In this document: in pieces, positions 55,030 to 63,539 of the stretch
How positions within the stretch are numbered: position 1 is the stretch's first letter
Layout of the letters: the number at the start of each line of letters is the position of its first letter
Origin: Chryseobacterium piperi
GTDB lineage: Bacteria > Bacteroidota > Bacteroidia > Flavobacteriales > Weeksellaceae
Reading direction: 5' to 3'
Assembly (NCBI RefSeq): GCF_002285635.2
Contig: NZ_CP023049.2
Coordinates: 806,001-870,000 of the forward strand
DNA: 64,000 bases
The notes under the pieces: model-generated
Database searches by the model: none
Seen by the model: the letters and a program-made list of their open reading frames with translations, nothing else
What the model was told of the DNA's origin: nothing
Translations under genes and position numbers: made by a program

Positions 55030-55356
55030 TCAGCAGCATTTTTGGATGGTAGTAGTGGAAATTATTTTTGAAAAGTATTCTTTTAAGATCTCAAAAGTTT
55101 TTTCATCAATACAGTAACAAATTGAAGTTCCTTCAATACTTCCTTTAATTAATCCGGCATTCTTTAACTCTTTTAAGTGTTGGGAAACAGTAGCCTGAGC
55201 CAAAGGAAGTTCATTGACAATGTCTCCACAAATGCAAGTATTCACTTTTAGTAAATATTCGATAATAGCAACTCTGGCTGGATGTCCCAGTGCTTTAGCA
55301 ATACCTGCTATTTTATTTTGCTGCTCTGTAAAATGATCCGTTTTGGTTGCTCCCAT
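55030..55356 (-). CDS. arsR: ArsR/SmtB-family metalloregulator
   Basis: 108-residue winged-helix repressor. HTH AQATVSQHLKELKNAGLIKG. Cysteines in NTCICGDIV near the start of the DNA-binding region (ArsR-like metalloid ligands), in SICYCIDEK, and a terminal KCC. Release of DNA on arsenite or antimonite binding is expected. Promoter-proximal gene of an operon with the DUF6428-type and phosphatase genes, each of the first two having its own operator. Confidence 0.9.
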   Translation of the reverse strand: MGATKTDHFTEQQNKIAGIAKALGHPARVAIIEYLLKVNTCICGDIVNELPLAQATVSQHLKELKNAGLIKGSIEGTSICYCIDEKTFEILKEYFSKIISTTTIQKCC

Positions 55357-55369
55357 TGCTTTATTTTAT

Positions 55370-55385
55370 ATCGCAATATTACGAT
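55370..55385 (-). promoter_or_regulatory. ArsR-type operator before arsR
   Basis: ATCGCAATATTACGAT, arms ATCG/CGAT around AATATT, 14 bp ahead of the arsR ATG. The position fits autorepression. Confidence 0.65.
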
Positions 55386-55480
55386 AAATAATGAAAATAA
55401 CCAAAAAACTATTAATGATATAACTTTTGAGGAAATGGATGGATTAGAAACTAACACTTTTTTATTAGCATTTTGTCTTA

Positions 55481-56239
55481 TCAGAAGTCCAGCCAATCTT
55501 TAAAATAGGATGATTTTTCTTTACTGGCAAAAATCTCCAGTTCCGGATTATTTTTCAGTGTTATGCGCAGTTTACCATGGTAATAGTTATAGATTTCTAA
55601 TATGGCACTGATATGGACAATATACTGACGGTTGACCCTGAAGAAAAATTTCGGATCAAGCTCTCGTTCTAAAACTTCCAATGTCTGATTGATGATATAT
55701 TCTTTACAGTCATAGGTGACAATACGGGTTATTTTTGATTCACTGTAGATATGCGCTATATCAGAGACAGGCAGTGATATGAATTTATCTCTGAAGGGAA
55801 TTAAAAACCTTGACCGGAATTCCTTTTTATGATTGCTTAAAGATTCAATCACCTTATTTATTTTTAAATCTGTGGAACGAAGCGGCTGGCTTTCCCATTT
55901 TAAAATTGTTTGTTCCAACTCTGCTTTTTCTACAGGCTTCAGTATATATCCTATACTATTCTGTTTAAAGGCTTCTACAGCATATTCATCAAAAGCTGTG
56001 GTGAAAATAATGGAACTTTGTATGGTAACCTGTTCAAAAATTTCAAAGCTTAAGCCGTCTAAAAGCCTGATATCCATAAATACCAAATCAGGATGAGGGT
56101 TGGATTGAAACCAGTTAACAGAATCTTCAACACTTTCCAAAACGGTAAGTACTGTATAATTAGGGCGTAATTCTTTTAATATGCGGATAAGTTTCTCTGC
56201 ATTTAAGCCCTCATCTTCAACAATTAGAATATTGGTCAT
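55481..56239 (-). CDS. LytTR-family response regulator (second pair)
   Basis: 252 residues. Receiver domain with acidic EDE at 8-10, phospho-acceptor D56 in VFMDIRLLDG and K in YILKPVEK. The C-terminal LytTR domain (about 145-250) has PKFFFRVNRQYIVHISAI. ATG overlaps the kinase stop by 4 bp, so both are made together. Its targets are not apparent; flanking genes are arsR and fabH-like. Confidence 0.92.
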   Translation of the reverse strand: MTNILIVEDEGLNAEKLIRILKELRPNYTVLTVLESVEDSVNWFQSNPHPDLVFMDIRLLDGLSFEIFEQVTIQSSIIFTTAFDEYAVEAFKQNSIGYILKPVEKAELEQTILKWESQPLRSTDLKINKVIESLSNHKKEFRSRFLIPFRDKFISLPVSDIAHIYSESKITRIVTYDCKEYIINQTLEVLERELDPKFFFRVNRQYIVHISAILEIYNYYHGKLRITLKNNPELEIFASKEKSSYFKDWLDF

Positions 56240-57315
56240 TTTATTAATGGAATTAGTACGGTAAATTCTTTATTATCCTCTGATATCTCTGGAACTTTTT
56301 CCGATACCAGGGAATATTTGGTGATGATATTGTTTAATCCTATTCCAAAGGTATTTATTTTTTTACTCTTAAGATTAAGGCTATTGCGCACAATTAAATA
56401 TTCATCATCATTACAACTTTCTATTGTAATCTGTAGCGGAGAATTTGTAGTTGCTTTATTATGCTTGATAGCGTTCTCTATCAGGAGCTGCAAAGTAAAT
56501 GGCGGGAGACGGTAAAACTCAAAATTGGAATTCACTTCCACTGAAAAGTTAACGTGCTCGCCTGTTCTTATCTTTACTAAAAAGATGTAGGCTTTCAGAA
56601 AATTTAATTCTTCAGATAAGAATATAAGCTCTTTGTCCAGGTTCTTCAAAAAGTAGCGGTAAAGTCTGGAAAAGTTTTCAGCATATTCGTAAGCCACCTT
56701 TTGATCCTTTAAAATTAATTCAGATAAAACACTTAAGTTGTTAAAAATAAAATGTGGATCAATTTGTAATTGAAGGTTTTTTAATCTTAATTCTGCTTCA
56801 ATCTGACGCTGTTCTGCCAGTTTTTGATTTAATACTGCCGTTCTTACTTTTTCTTCAGCGACTTCCACAGTTGCTAATTTAAACTTTCTTAAAAAATGGT
56901 TTCCAATATATAAAGTAGCCATACACAATGAAGTAAGCATAGAAACAATACCACATTGAAGGAACAAATTTTTTCTGCTCTCGAATAAATAAGCCGGATT
57001 GTCTCTGGAAATTATGAATATACTGATGAAAGTGGAAGTTAATACAAGAATAATTAATACCAGAGTCTGTAAAAACAGTCTTGATAAAGTATTCTTTTCC
57101 CAGGTGAGATAACGATTCAGATACTGATCTATGCGCAGGTATAATTCAATAATAATGCCCCAGGCAAGTAAATCTAACCCCCACTCTATAACTAATTTTG
57201 AAATAGGATAGTTCCAATAACTTTTCCAAAATAAAGACATTGGATCGATCCAATAGAGAATAAAATTGGATACAATAAAACAAAATAATATGAGTAACAG
57301 TCGCGTGATAATCAT
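56236..57315 (-). CDS. LytS-type sensor histidine kinase (second pair)
   Basis: 359 residues. Four hydrophobic segments (about 3-22, 40-60, 82-103, 119-140), a short coiled stretch (about 150-182) and the His_kinase domain with H188 in QIDPHFIFNNLSVLSEL. ATPase part LLIENAIKHNKATTNSP and GIGLNNI. Same layout as the pair at 10-12 kb but clearly a separate paralogue. Confidence 0.9.
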   Translation of the reverse strand: MIITRLLLILFCFIVSNFILYWIDPMSLFWKSYWNYPISKLVIEWGLDLLAWGIIIELYLRIDQYLNRYLTWEKNTLSRLFLQTLVLIILVLTSTFISIFIISRDNPAYLFESRKNLFLQCGIVSMLTSLCMATLYIGNHFLRKFKLATVEVAEEKVRTAVLNQKLAEQRQIEAELRLKNLQLQIDPHFIFNNLSVLSELILKDQKVAYEYAENFSRLYRYFLKNLDKELIFLSEELNFLKAYIFLVKIRTGEHVNFSVEVNSNFEFYRLPPFTLQLLIENAIKHNKATTNSPLQITIESCNDDEYLIVRNSLNLKSKKINTFGIGLNNIITKYSLVSEKVPEISEDNKEFTVLIPLIK

Positions 57316-57521
57316 TATAAAAAACTTCAGTTAAAACTTTATACTAATGTATTAAACTTCAGTTAAAAAAAATATGAGTTCAGTCGTCAATTTATCCGGT
57401 TCAGTCTGCTTTTTATTTTTTTTGGACTAAAAATCTTAGATTTTTGTGTTAGCAAAGTTGACTCAAAGAGGGATAGTGACTACAAGAGTATACTATTTAA
57501 ATAATTTTAAAGCTAAACACG

Positions 57522-58568
57522 ATGATGAAAAAAAATTATGCAAACATTGTTGCACTCGGAGGATATAAGCCAAAATTCGCAAGAACAAATTCATTTTTAG
57601 AAGGCATTTTGGATACCACTGAAGACTGGATTGTAAAAAGAACTGGAATTCACGAAAGGAAGATTGAAAATGATCGGTATGCTACATCGGATATGTCCGT
57701 ATTTGCCATACAGGATCTGCAAAATAAATACGATGTGGAGTTGGAAGATGTAGATGCCGTCATTGTAGCAACATCAACACCGGATTATAAAATGCCTTCT
57801 ACTGCTCATGTTGTTTGTAAAAAAATGAATTTTAAAAATGCTTTGGCATTTGATTTAAATACGGCTTGTTCCGGTTTTCTATACGCTTTGTCGGTAGGGA
57901 ATTCTTTCATTGAAAGTGGAAGATTCAAAAAAGTACTTATCGTAGGGGCTGATAAAATGAGTTCCCTGATAGATATTAATGATCGAAATACCACTGTTAT
58001 ATTTGGTGATGGCGCCGGTGCGGCATTACTACAGCCCTCACCAAAACAGAGTTTTTTAGAATCTCTTTTTGAAACAGATGGTGAAAATCAGGAATCATTA
58101 ATGGTACCTTCTGGCGGGTCTCAGGATCCTATTAACCTTACGAATGTTCTGAAAAGAAACCATTTTCTAAAACAAGAAGGAAGGGTTGTTTTTAAAAAGG
58201 CAGTAAGCTCGATCACGGATATTTGTAGAAAAGTGCTTGAGAAGAATGATATGTCTGCTGAAGATATAGACTGGGTTATTCCACATCAGGCTAATATGAG
58301 AATTATAGAGTCTGTTGCTAAGAATCTGGGAATAGAAGAATCTAAAATGCTATCTAACCTGAAAAATTTAGGAAATACAGCAAGTGCTTCTATTATCTTA
58401 TGTTTATCAGATTATCATCATTTATTTAAAGAAGGTGATAAGATTTTATTGACATCCTTTGGTTCAGGTATGGCGTGGGGAGCCACTGTTTTTGAATGGG
58501 CGAAAGTAAGTCCGGCTTATGAATTTCAGGAGATACAAAATAGCGGATTAGAAGTGAGTTGTGAGTAA
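57522..58568 (+). CDS. 3-oxoacyl-ACP synthase III (FabH-like)
   Basis: 348-residue thiolase-fold condensing enzyme. Catalytic triad visible: C116 in NTACSGFLYAL, H255 in WVIPHQANMRI, N285 in LGNTASASI. N-terminal EDWIVKRTGIHERKI is also typical. It could start fatty-acid synthesis, or act as a specialised KAS III. No acyl carrier protein or fab gene lies next to it, so a secondary or regulatory copy is likely. Two ATGs stand together at the start. Confidence 0.9.
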   Translation: MMKKNYANIVALGGYKPKFARTNSFLEGILDTTEDWIVKRTGIHERKIENDRYATSDMSVFAIQDLQNKYDVELEDVDAVIVATSTPDYKMPSTAHVVCKKMNFKNALAFDLNTACSGFLYALSVGNSFIESGRFKKVLIVGADKMSSLIDINDRNTTVIFGDGAGAALLQPSPKQSFLESLFETDGENQESLMVPSGGSQDPINLTNVLKRNHFLKQEGRVVFKKAVSSITDICRKVLEKNDMSAEDIDWVIPHQANMRIIESVAKNLGIEESKMLSNLKNLGNTASASIILCLSDYHHLFKEGDKILLTSFGSGMAWGATVFEWAKVSPAYEFQEIQNSGLEVSCE

Positions 58569-58694
58569 TAAACATTCTTTGAAAAATTGTTTATTATTAA
58601 CTATCAGTGAATATATATTTTGAGATGAAAAACTAAATTATTGTAAATTTTTTTACTTTTTTTTCAGACGGTTCGATGGTTCGTACCAATACAA

Positions 58695-58726
58695 ATACAA
58701 AGCAGGCTCCGTAATCTGCTTTGTAT
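58695..58726 (+). terminator. Terminator after the FabH-like gene
   Basis: 11-bp perfect stem ATACAAAGCAG / CTGCTTTGTAT (58695-58705, 58716-58726), 10-nt loop. A T run follows after a short gap. Confidence 0.65.
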
Positions 58727-58739
58727 CACTGTATTTTTT

Positions 58740-59270
58740 TGGCTAAACGCAAAGTCGCTGAGAATTTTAAAATAATGTGGTAAAGGTATTTCGATGGCTA
58801 TCCAAATCTGCTAAATCTGCCTGATCTGCGAGAGTTTAAAAACATGCAGCATTCTGATTATCTTTATGTTAAAAGTAGCTGAATATGGTTAAACGCAAAG
58901 GCGTTTCACTTAGCAAAGAGAATGTCGGCTATTTAAATCTGCTAAATCTGCCAGATCTGCGAGAGTTTAAAAACATGCAGCATTCTGATTTATACTTGTG
59001 TTAAAAGTAGCTTACATAATTAAACGCAAAGTCGCAAAGGATTTAAAAATAAAGCGTTTTTTAAGACGCAAGGGCGTTTCTCTTAGCAAAGAGAATATCA
59101 GCTATTTAAATCTGCTAAATCTGCGAGAGTTTAAAAATATACACCATTCTGATTTATACTTGTGTTAAAAGCAGTTGAGCCTGATTAAGCGCGAAGTCGC
59201 AAGGTTTTTAAAAATAAAGTGTTTTTAAGACGCAAGGGCGTTTCACTTAGCAAAGAGTCTAATCTTCGAT
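58740..59270. repeat. Tandem array of a dispersed intergenic repeat
   Basis: Three diverged units marked by AAATCTGCTAAATCTGC starting near 58804, 58935 and 59108 (spacing about 131 and 172 bp), each followed by GCGAGAGTTTAAAAA, CATTCTGATT, TGTTAAAAG and TTAAACGCAAAG / GCGTTTCACTTAGCAAAGAG. Similar sequence stands at 36.4-36.7 kb and 38.2-38.5 kb in the opposite direction. No reading frame is kept, so it is non-coding. Confidence 0.8.
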
Positions 59271-59354
59271 TTTAGATTTCTCACTTTGTTTCTTGATAAA
59301 CGTTATCCATATGCTTAATAATCTTAACAACTTAACTCCAAACTTAATGGTTCA

Positions 59355-59510
59355 ATTTAAAATATTAAGAATTATTTTAGAAGTTAAGAATATGAAGAGA
59401 TTTCTCCTGTCGTAAATGACAAACTTTCGCTAAATCTACGGTTTTACAAATCAACGATTCAGCAATTTTACAATTCCGCGATTTAGCCTTTTTGCTTTTA
59501 CAAACAATAG
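59355..59510 (+). repeat. Unoccupied paralogue of the IS110 insertion site
   Basis: Matches both flanks of the IS110 element joined together: TTAAGAATTATTTTAGAAG ... GATTTCTCCTGTCG then (T)AAATGACAAA, and further on CAATTCCGCGATTTAGCC. The insertion point would lie at about 59412. It follows the tandem array. No gene is present between 58569 and 59597. Confidence 0.8.
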
Positions 59511-59597
59511 AAGTTTACCCCAGCCAGAACATTGGTGAACACATTTTCGTACTTCAAAGTAATCATCCCCCAGATGTAATGGATTTTTTATAACTTG

Positions 59598-59888
59598 ATG
59601 CAACCAAATTATAAAATAATGGATGATAACAATAAGTATATAGTCTATGCTGTGGGAGAAGATGGAACGCGGAATAAGATTGATGCAGAATCAATTATCA
59701 TAACAATTAATGATGAAGAAATAGAAATTCCACTTAGTGCACCGCATCCTGTCTTTCAGGGAAAGCTGACTTTAGTAACGGGATCAACTGTTAAAGGCAG
59801 AGAGGATGAAAGAGGAATCGGTGTCCATTTTGTTATTGAGCCTGGCGCGTCCAATGTCATTCATGTGACTCCAAAGAAAAATGGCTAA
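59598..59888 (+). CDS. Hypothetical protein
   Basis: 96 residues from ATG 59598; a TTG lies directly before it and another ATG (MDDNNKYIVYAVGEDG) is 7 codons on. Acidic N-terminal half (SIIITINDEEIEIPL), then a basic, glycine-containing end. No signal peptide or membrane segment. I do not recognise the family. It is terminated by a 17-bp hairpin. Confidence 0.6.
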   Translation: MQPNYKIMDDNNKYIVYAVGEDGTRNKIDAESIIITINDEEIEIPLSAPHPVFQGKLTLVTGSTVKGREDERGIGVHFVIEPGASNVIHVTPKKNG

Positions 59889-59916
59889 ATGTAATCCCAC
59901 CATTTGTATCACATAC

Positions 59917-59952
59917 ATCAGCCTTATTCCGAAACTTCGGAATAAGGCTGAT
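59917..59952. terminator. Strong bidirectional terminator
   Basis: 17-bp perfect arms ATCAGCCTTATTCCGAA / TTCGGAATAAGGCTGAT separated by 2 bases. It serves the rightward small gene and the leftward MFS gene. Confidence 0.88.
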
Positions 59953-59978
59953 TCGTATTGACAATCCTGATCGGATAT

Positions 59979-61163
59979 TTATGATTCGCAAACAGAGGGT
60001 GTCATATTTATTTTTTCACTTTTCTCTTCTGTTTCTTGTTTTTTAGGGAATGTAATGAAGCTTAGTCCTAAAGTAACTGCCAGCAGAGCAATACTGATCC
60101 ATACAATCTGATGAATTCCATATTGTGTAATGATAAATCCACCTACAAATGCTCCTAATGATATTCCGATATTGTAGCATGAGGTTAAAAGGCTATTCAC
60201 AAATTCTAGTGCCTGATGGGGCACTGCTTGTGTAGTCCTGATATTGGGTACCAAAAATCCTCCGGTGTGAACCATTCCCCAAAAAGAAACAATAACAACC
60301 ATTGCGGTAAAAATACCTCCAAAGTAATAAGCCAATATCTGAACAGAAATTAATAAAATAAAAAATAATCTGGCGGTCAACACTACATTTCTATTCAAAG
60401 CCATTCCCATAATCCAGTTTCCTAAAATTCCCAGACTTCCAAACAGAAGCAGCATAACACTGATCTCGGCTCCATTCATATGGGTAATTTTTTCGAGATA
60501 AGCAGCCAGATATGTATAGCTGGAAAACATAGCGGCAAGAGTAAGGATAGTAGATATAAGGTTTAGCCAAAGCTGCGGACTTTTTAATACATACAACTGG
60601 TTCTGTGATGTTTTATCTTTATTTCCGGGTATAGAAGGCACAAAAAATAAGAGTCCCAGAAAAGCAATAAGACTTATAAAGCTGCTCAGGAAAAATGATG
60701 CCTGCCAGTTATTAAAGAAATCTGCGGCGTAAGTGGTTATAGGAACTCCCAATACTGTAGCAAGACTAAGACCGGTCATCACAACTGATACAGCTTTAGG
60801 GCCACCTTGTTTAAATGCAATGGCCATAGAGATATTCCAGAATAGAGGATGCAGAAAGGCCGGTAAGATTCTGGCAACCATAAGAATGGTGAAATTGGTT
60901 GAAAATGCCGAAAGAATATTGGATAAAACAAATATACCCAATACCATACATAACAAAAGCTTACGGTTGATCTTAGTAGTCAGTGCAGTGATAAACGGAG
61001 AAGAGATGGCAACGGTAATCGCAAAAGCACTTAGCAACCAGCCTGCCGTGTCAATAGGCACATGAAATTCTCTGCTGATGGTTGGAAGAATCCCGATGAC
61101 GCCGAATTCTGTAGTAATAATACCAAAGGCTCCCAGAGCCAATATGTAAATCGATTTTTTCAT
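59979..61163 (-). CDS. MFS efflux transporter (AraJ/YdhP type)
   Basis: 394 residues, about twelve hydrophobic segments. Major-facilitator DHA1-type opening: ALGAFGIITTEFGVIGILPTISREFHVPIDTAGWLLSAFAI, with the loop 2-3 region ALTTKINRKLLL. Related proteins export sugars, drugs or metabolites. It is divergent from an AraC-type regulator gene 91 bp away, which probably controls it. Confidence 0.88.
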   Translation of the reverse strand: MKKSIYILALGAFGIITTEFGVIGILPTISREFHVPIDTAGWLLSAFAITVAISSPFITALTTKINRKLLLCMVLGIFVLSNILSAFSTNFTILMVARILPAFLHPLFWNISMAIAFKQGGPKAVSVVMTGLSLATVLGVPITTYAADFFNNWQASFFLSSFISLIAFLGLLFFVPSIPGNKDKTSQNQLYVLKSPQLWLNLISTILTLAAMFSSYTYLAAYLEKITHMNGAEISVMLLLFGSLGILGNWIMGMALNRNVVLTARLFFILLISVQILAYYFGGIFTAMVVIVSFWGMVHTGGFLVPNIRTTQAVPHQALEFVNSLLTSCYNIGISLGAFVGGFIITQYGIHQIVWISIALLAVTLGLSFITFPKKQETEEKSEKINMTPSVCES

Positions 61164-61177
61164 TGATGATAATTAAT

Positions 61178-61206
61178 TTTTCTGTTTCACAAAATTGGAC
61201 AGAAAA
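61178..61206. promoter_or_regulatory. Inverted repeat in the MFS-AraC divergent promoter region
   Basis: Arms TTTTCTGT (61178-61185) and ACAGAAAA (61199-61206) with a 13-bp spacer between the two divergent starts. Candidate binding site for the AraC-family protein. Confidence 0.4.
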
Positions 61207-61254
61207 TTTTTATTAAATCAGTATAATTTCATGATAAAATAGTAATTTTACAGC

Positions 61255-62112
61255 ATGAAAAAAGAAAATATAGATCAGCTGGTAAAGGTGGAATATTATA
61301 AAACTGAAGATTGTCCGGTAAAGAATCACTTGTTTTCTTTTTTCCAGATGGTCTATGTGATCTCCGGTTCCGGTTTTTTTAAAATTAATAATAATATAAC
61401 AACCTATAAATCTGGAAGTCTCATATTACTTACCCCCAATGATCATCACAGTTTCGAAATATCCGATACAACAGAATTTTTGTTTGTAAAATTTAGTGAA
61501 CGCTACATCAGAGAGTATAACTGGAACAATATTAATTGTATAGAATGCTTATTATACCATGCTTCCCATCTGTCAGGATGTATTCTTGGGAATAAACCGG
61601 ATGAGTTTCTGGTGAAATCGATAGTTGATTCACTTCTTCATGGTATGAAGCATAATGACCTTTATAACGAGGACCTTACATTGCATTATGTCAATGCATT
61701 AATTGTAATTGCAGCCAGAAATATTTCAAAGATGAAGCCGGCTAATGCTCACATCAATGCTGATAAAAGAATATTGGGCATCATAGATTATATTCAGGGT
61801 AATATTCACGATCCTCAATTATTAAAAGCTTCAGTCATTAGCCAGAAATTTGGCTTGTCCGAGACTTATTTAGGAAGTTATTTTAAGAACCAGTGTGGAG
61901 AAACTATTCAACATTTTATTTCAAATTATAAAATGAGATTGATCGAGCATCGCCTGATGTTCAGCGATATGAGAATCAATGAAATTGTGAGTGAATTTGG
62001 TTTTGCAGACGAAAGCCATTTAAATAAATTTTTCAAAAAACGTCATCAAATCAGCTTAACGGAATTTCGAAAGAAAAGACAGGTTGTGAATGAATCTGTT
62101 GAGATTAATTAA
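61255..62112 (+). CDS. AraC-family transcriptional regulator
   Basis: 285 residues. Cupin-type N-terminal domain (about 15-95: FQMVYVISGSGFFKINNN, SLILLTPNDHHSFEI). C-terminal AraC DNA-binding domain (about 180-275: VISQKFGLSETYLGSYFKNQCGET and MRINEIVSEFGFADESHLNKFFKKRHQISLTEF). Divergent from the MFS efflux gene, a usual local regulator arrangement. Confidence 0.9.
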   Translation: MKKENIDQLVKVEYYKTEDCPVKNHLFSFFQMVYVISGSGFFKINNNITTYKSGSLILLTPNDHHSFEISDTTEFLFVKFSERYIREYNWNNINCIECLLYHASHLSGCILGNKPDEFLVKSIVDSLLHGMKHNDLYNEDLTLHYVNALIVIAARNISKMKPANAHINADKRILGIIDYIQGNIHDPQLLKASVISQKFGLSETYLGSYFKNQCGETIQHFISNYKMRLIEHRLMFSDMRINEIVSEFGFADESHLNKFFKKRHQISLTEFRKKRQVVNESVEIN

Positions 62113-62228
62113 TTCATCCGTTTGGATTCAATCAAGAAATATTTACATTAGGTTTACCTGGAAAAAATTAAATTTGTGAATGCAACTGATCATTTCAGTA
62201 TGCATAACTTTTTAATAAAAGCCTCCAT

Positions 62229-63041
62229 ATGAAAAAAGCTTACTCCTCTATCCTACCGAAGAAATTTCTATTCGTATTCGTATTATTTTGTTTGCAATGT
62301 ATTAATGCCCAGAAGGCAAACAATGAATTGCATGGTTATTACGAAGAAAAAGGAAGTGAAACGTTTTATAAAAGTTTTAGTTTTGATGGAAATGGAAAGG
62401 TAATGATCGGTGGAATGGACTATGGGGATTATTTTACAAGAAATGACAGTATTGTGATCTATCCTGACAAAAGTATTTTTATTCTTAAAATCAATAAGGG
62501 TCAATTAAAAGGAATTTCATCATGGGTTGAAAAAGGTGTTTGGGTTCCCAGAAAAGATACGATTGTTGCTAACCATAGAACAGATTCGGGAAAAGCTCAA
62601 AAAAAGGCTGAATTATTGGCTGAGTATTTCGATAAAACGAAAAAAAGTAATGACTTTGAGGTTCTGTTTTCTGATGAGTTTTCAAAAATGAACGAGGGTC
62701 TTTGTAATAAAGGACTGGCTAAAGCCTGCATGAACCTTTTTGGAATAAAAATGCTTCAGTATACTCCGGGTGTGTTAAGCAGTCCGGATAAAATAGCTTC
62801 TAAAAAGATAAAGCCTCACCCTGAATTGATTGCTCTTTCTTCAAAAATTATCAGCCTTGGTGAACCTGAAGGATATACTGTTCTTGGCTCTTATTATTAT
62901 ACGTTAGGCTTACGTGACAAGGCTTTTCAAACATGGGATGAAGGAGAAAAGAATGGAAGTATAAAATCTGGGACGACTAAAGCTATGATTGAGTTTGAAG
63001 AGGAACTGAATGCTGAAGTAAAAGATTCGGGTAAGGAATAA
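62229..63041 (+). CDS. Secreted hypothetical protein
   Basis: 270 residues with a signal peptide (about 1-28, FVLFCLQCINAQ). A first part with beta-type sequence (YYEEKGSETFYKSFSFDGNGKVMIGGMDYG, about 35-105) is followed by a helical part (about 120-265) with SLGEPEGYTVLGSYYYTLGLRDKAFQTWDEG, which resembles a single TPR/Sel1-like repeat. Function not recognised. Single gene. Confidence 0.65.
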   Translation: MKKAYSSILPKKFLFVFVLFCLQCINAQKANNELHGYYEEKGSETFYKSFSFDGNGKVMIGGMDYGDYFTRNDSIVIYPDKSIFILKINKGQLKGISSWVEKGVWVPRKDTIVANHRTDSGKAQKKAELLAEYFDKTKKSNDFEVLFSDEFSKMNEGLCNKGLAKACMNLFGIKMLQYTPGVLSSPDKIASKKIKPHPELIALSSKIISLGEPEGYTVLGSYYYTLGLRDKAFQTWDEGEKNGSIKSGTTKAMIEFEEELNAEVKDSGKE

Positions 63042-63161
63042 ATGAAAGTTTCTACACTTCGTAAGATGCTGTAATCCATTTAATTATAAATTAGTATCTT
63101 TCGGTGAGTATATAGTGACACTGTCATAGTACTGAATTTTTTAACCCAAATACAAAAAGAA

Positions 63162-63452
63162 ATGCCGAAAGTAAGTATCAAAAATTCACAATCTGCAAGC
63201 GACCTGAAGGTTTATGAAACCGATGTGAAAAGTTTAGCTGATCTGCTTGTTTATAAAACGAATTCAAAACTGAAGGCTGAAGCAAATGAAGCGTTCTGGT
63301 ATATTGAAAAATTTGACACCTTTTCAGATCTGGATGTTTACTTTTCAGATTCTAAAGCGACTGCGGATGTGTTGGTTCATTTTGTAAGTGATGACGGAAG
63401 TGCGGGATGGCAAAGTGAGCATCGGTTAAAAGGAAAGCTGACGAAAATATAG
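63162..63452 (+). CDS. DUF6150-type small protein with internal repeats
   Basis: 96 residues. Repeating pattern of S-x-A-D-x-x-V-Y strands: ASDLKVY, LADLLVY, FSDLDVY and TADVLVH, followed by SAGWQSEHRLKGK. It looks like a small beta-repeat protein of the DUF6150 group. No signal peptide. Function unknown. Confidence 0.65.
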   Translation: MPKVSIKNSQSASDLKVYETDVKSLADLLVYKTNSKLKAEANEAFWYIEKFDTFSDLDVYFSDSKATADVLVHFVSDDGSAGWQSEHRLKGKLTKI

Positions 63453-63490
63453 CTGTCTGATTCAGAATAATTAAAAAATAACGATCTAAA

Positions 63491-63526
63491 TACAACAAAA
63501 CCAGCAAGCTTGCTGGTTTTGTTGTA
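63491..63526. terminator. 36-bp perfect palindrome, bidirectional terminator
   Basis: Each half reads TACAACAAAACCAGCAAG, centred on AAGCTT; both outer arms are A/T-rich. It is between convergent genes (DUF6150-type and the Tet(X)-like gene). Confidence 0.8.
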
Positions 63527-63539
63527 TGTGCTAGGAGAC

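Noticed and set aside
58665..58690. tRNA-like TTCGA words in GGTTCGATGGTTCG
   Set aside because: No acceptor, anticodon or D stem could be formed around them.
58740..59270. CRISPR array
   Set aside because: Units are long, diverged and irregularly spaced, without constant short repeats and unique spacers, and no cas genes are present.
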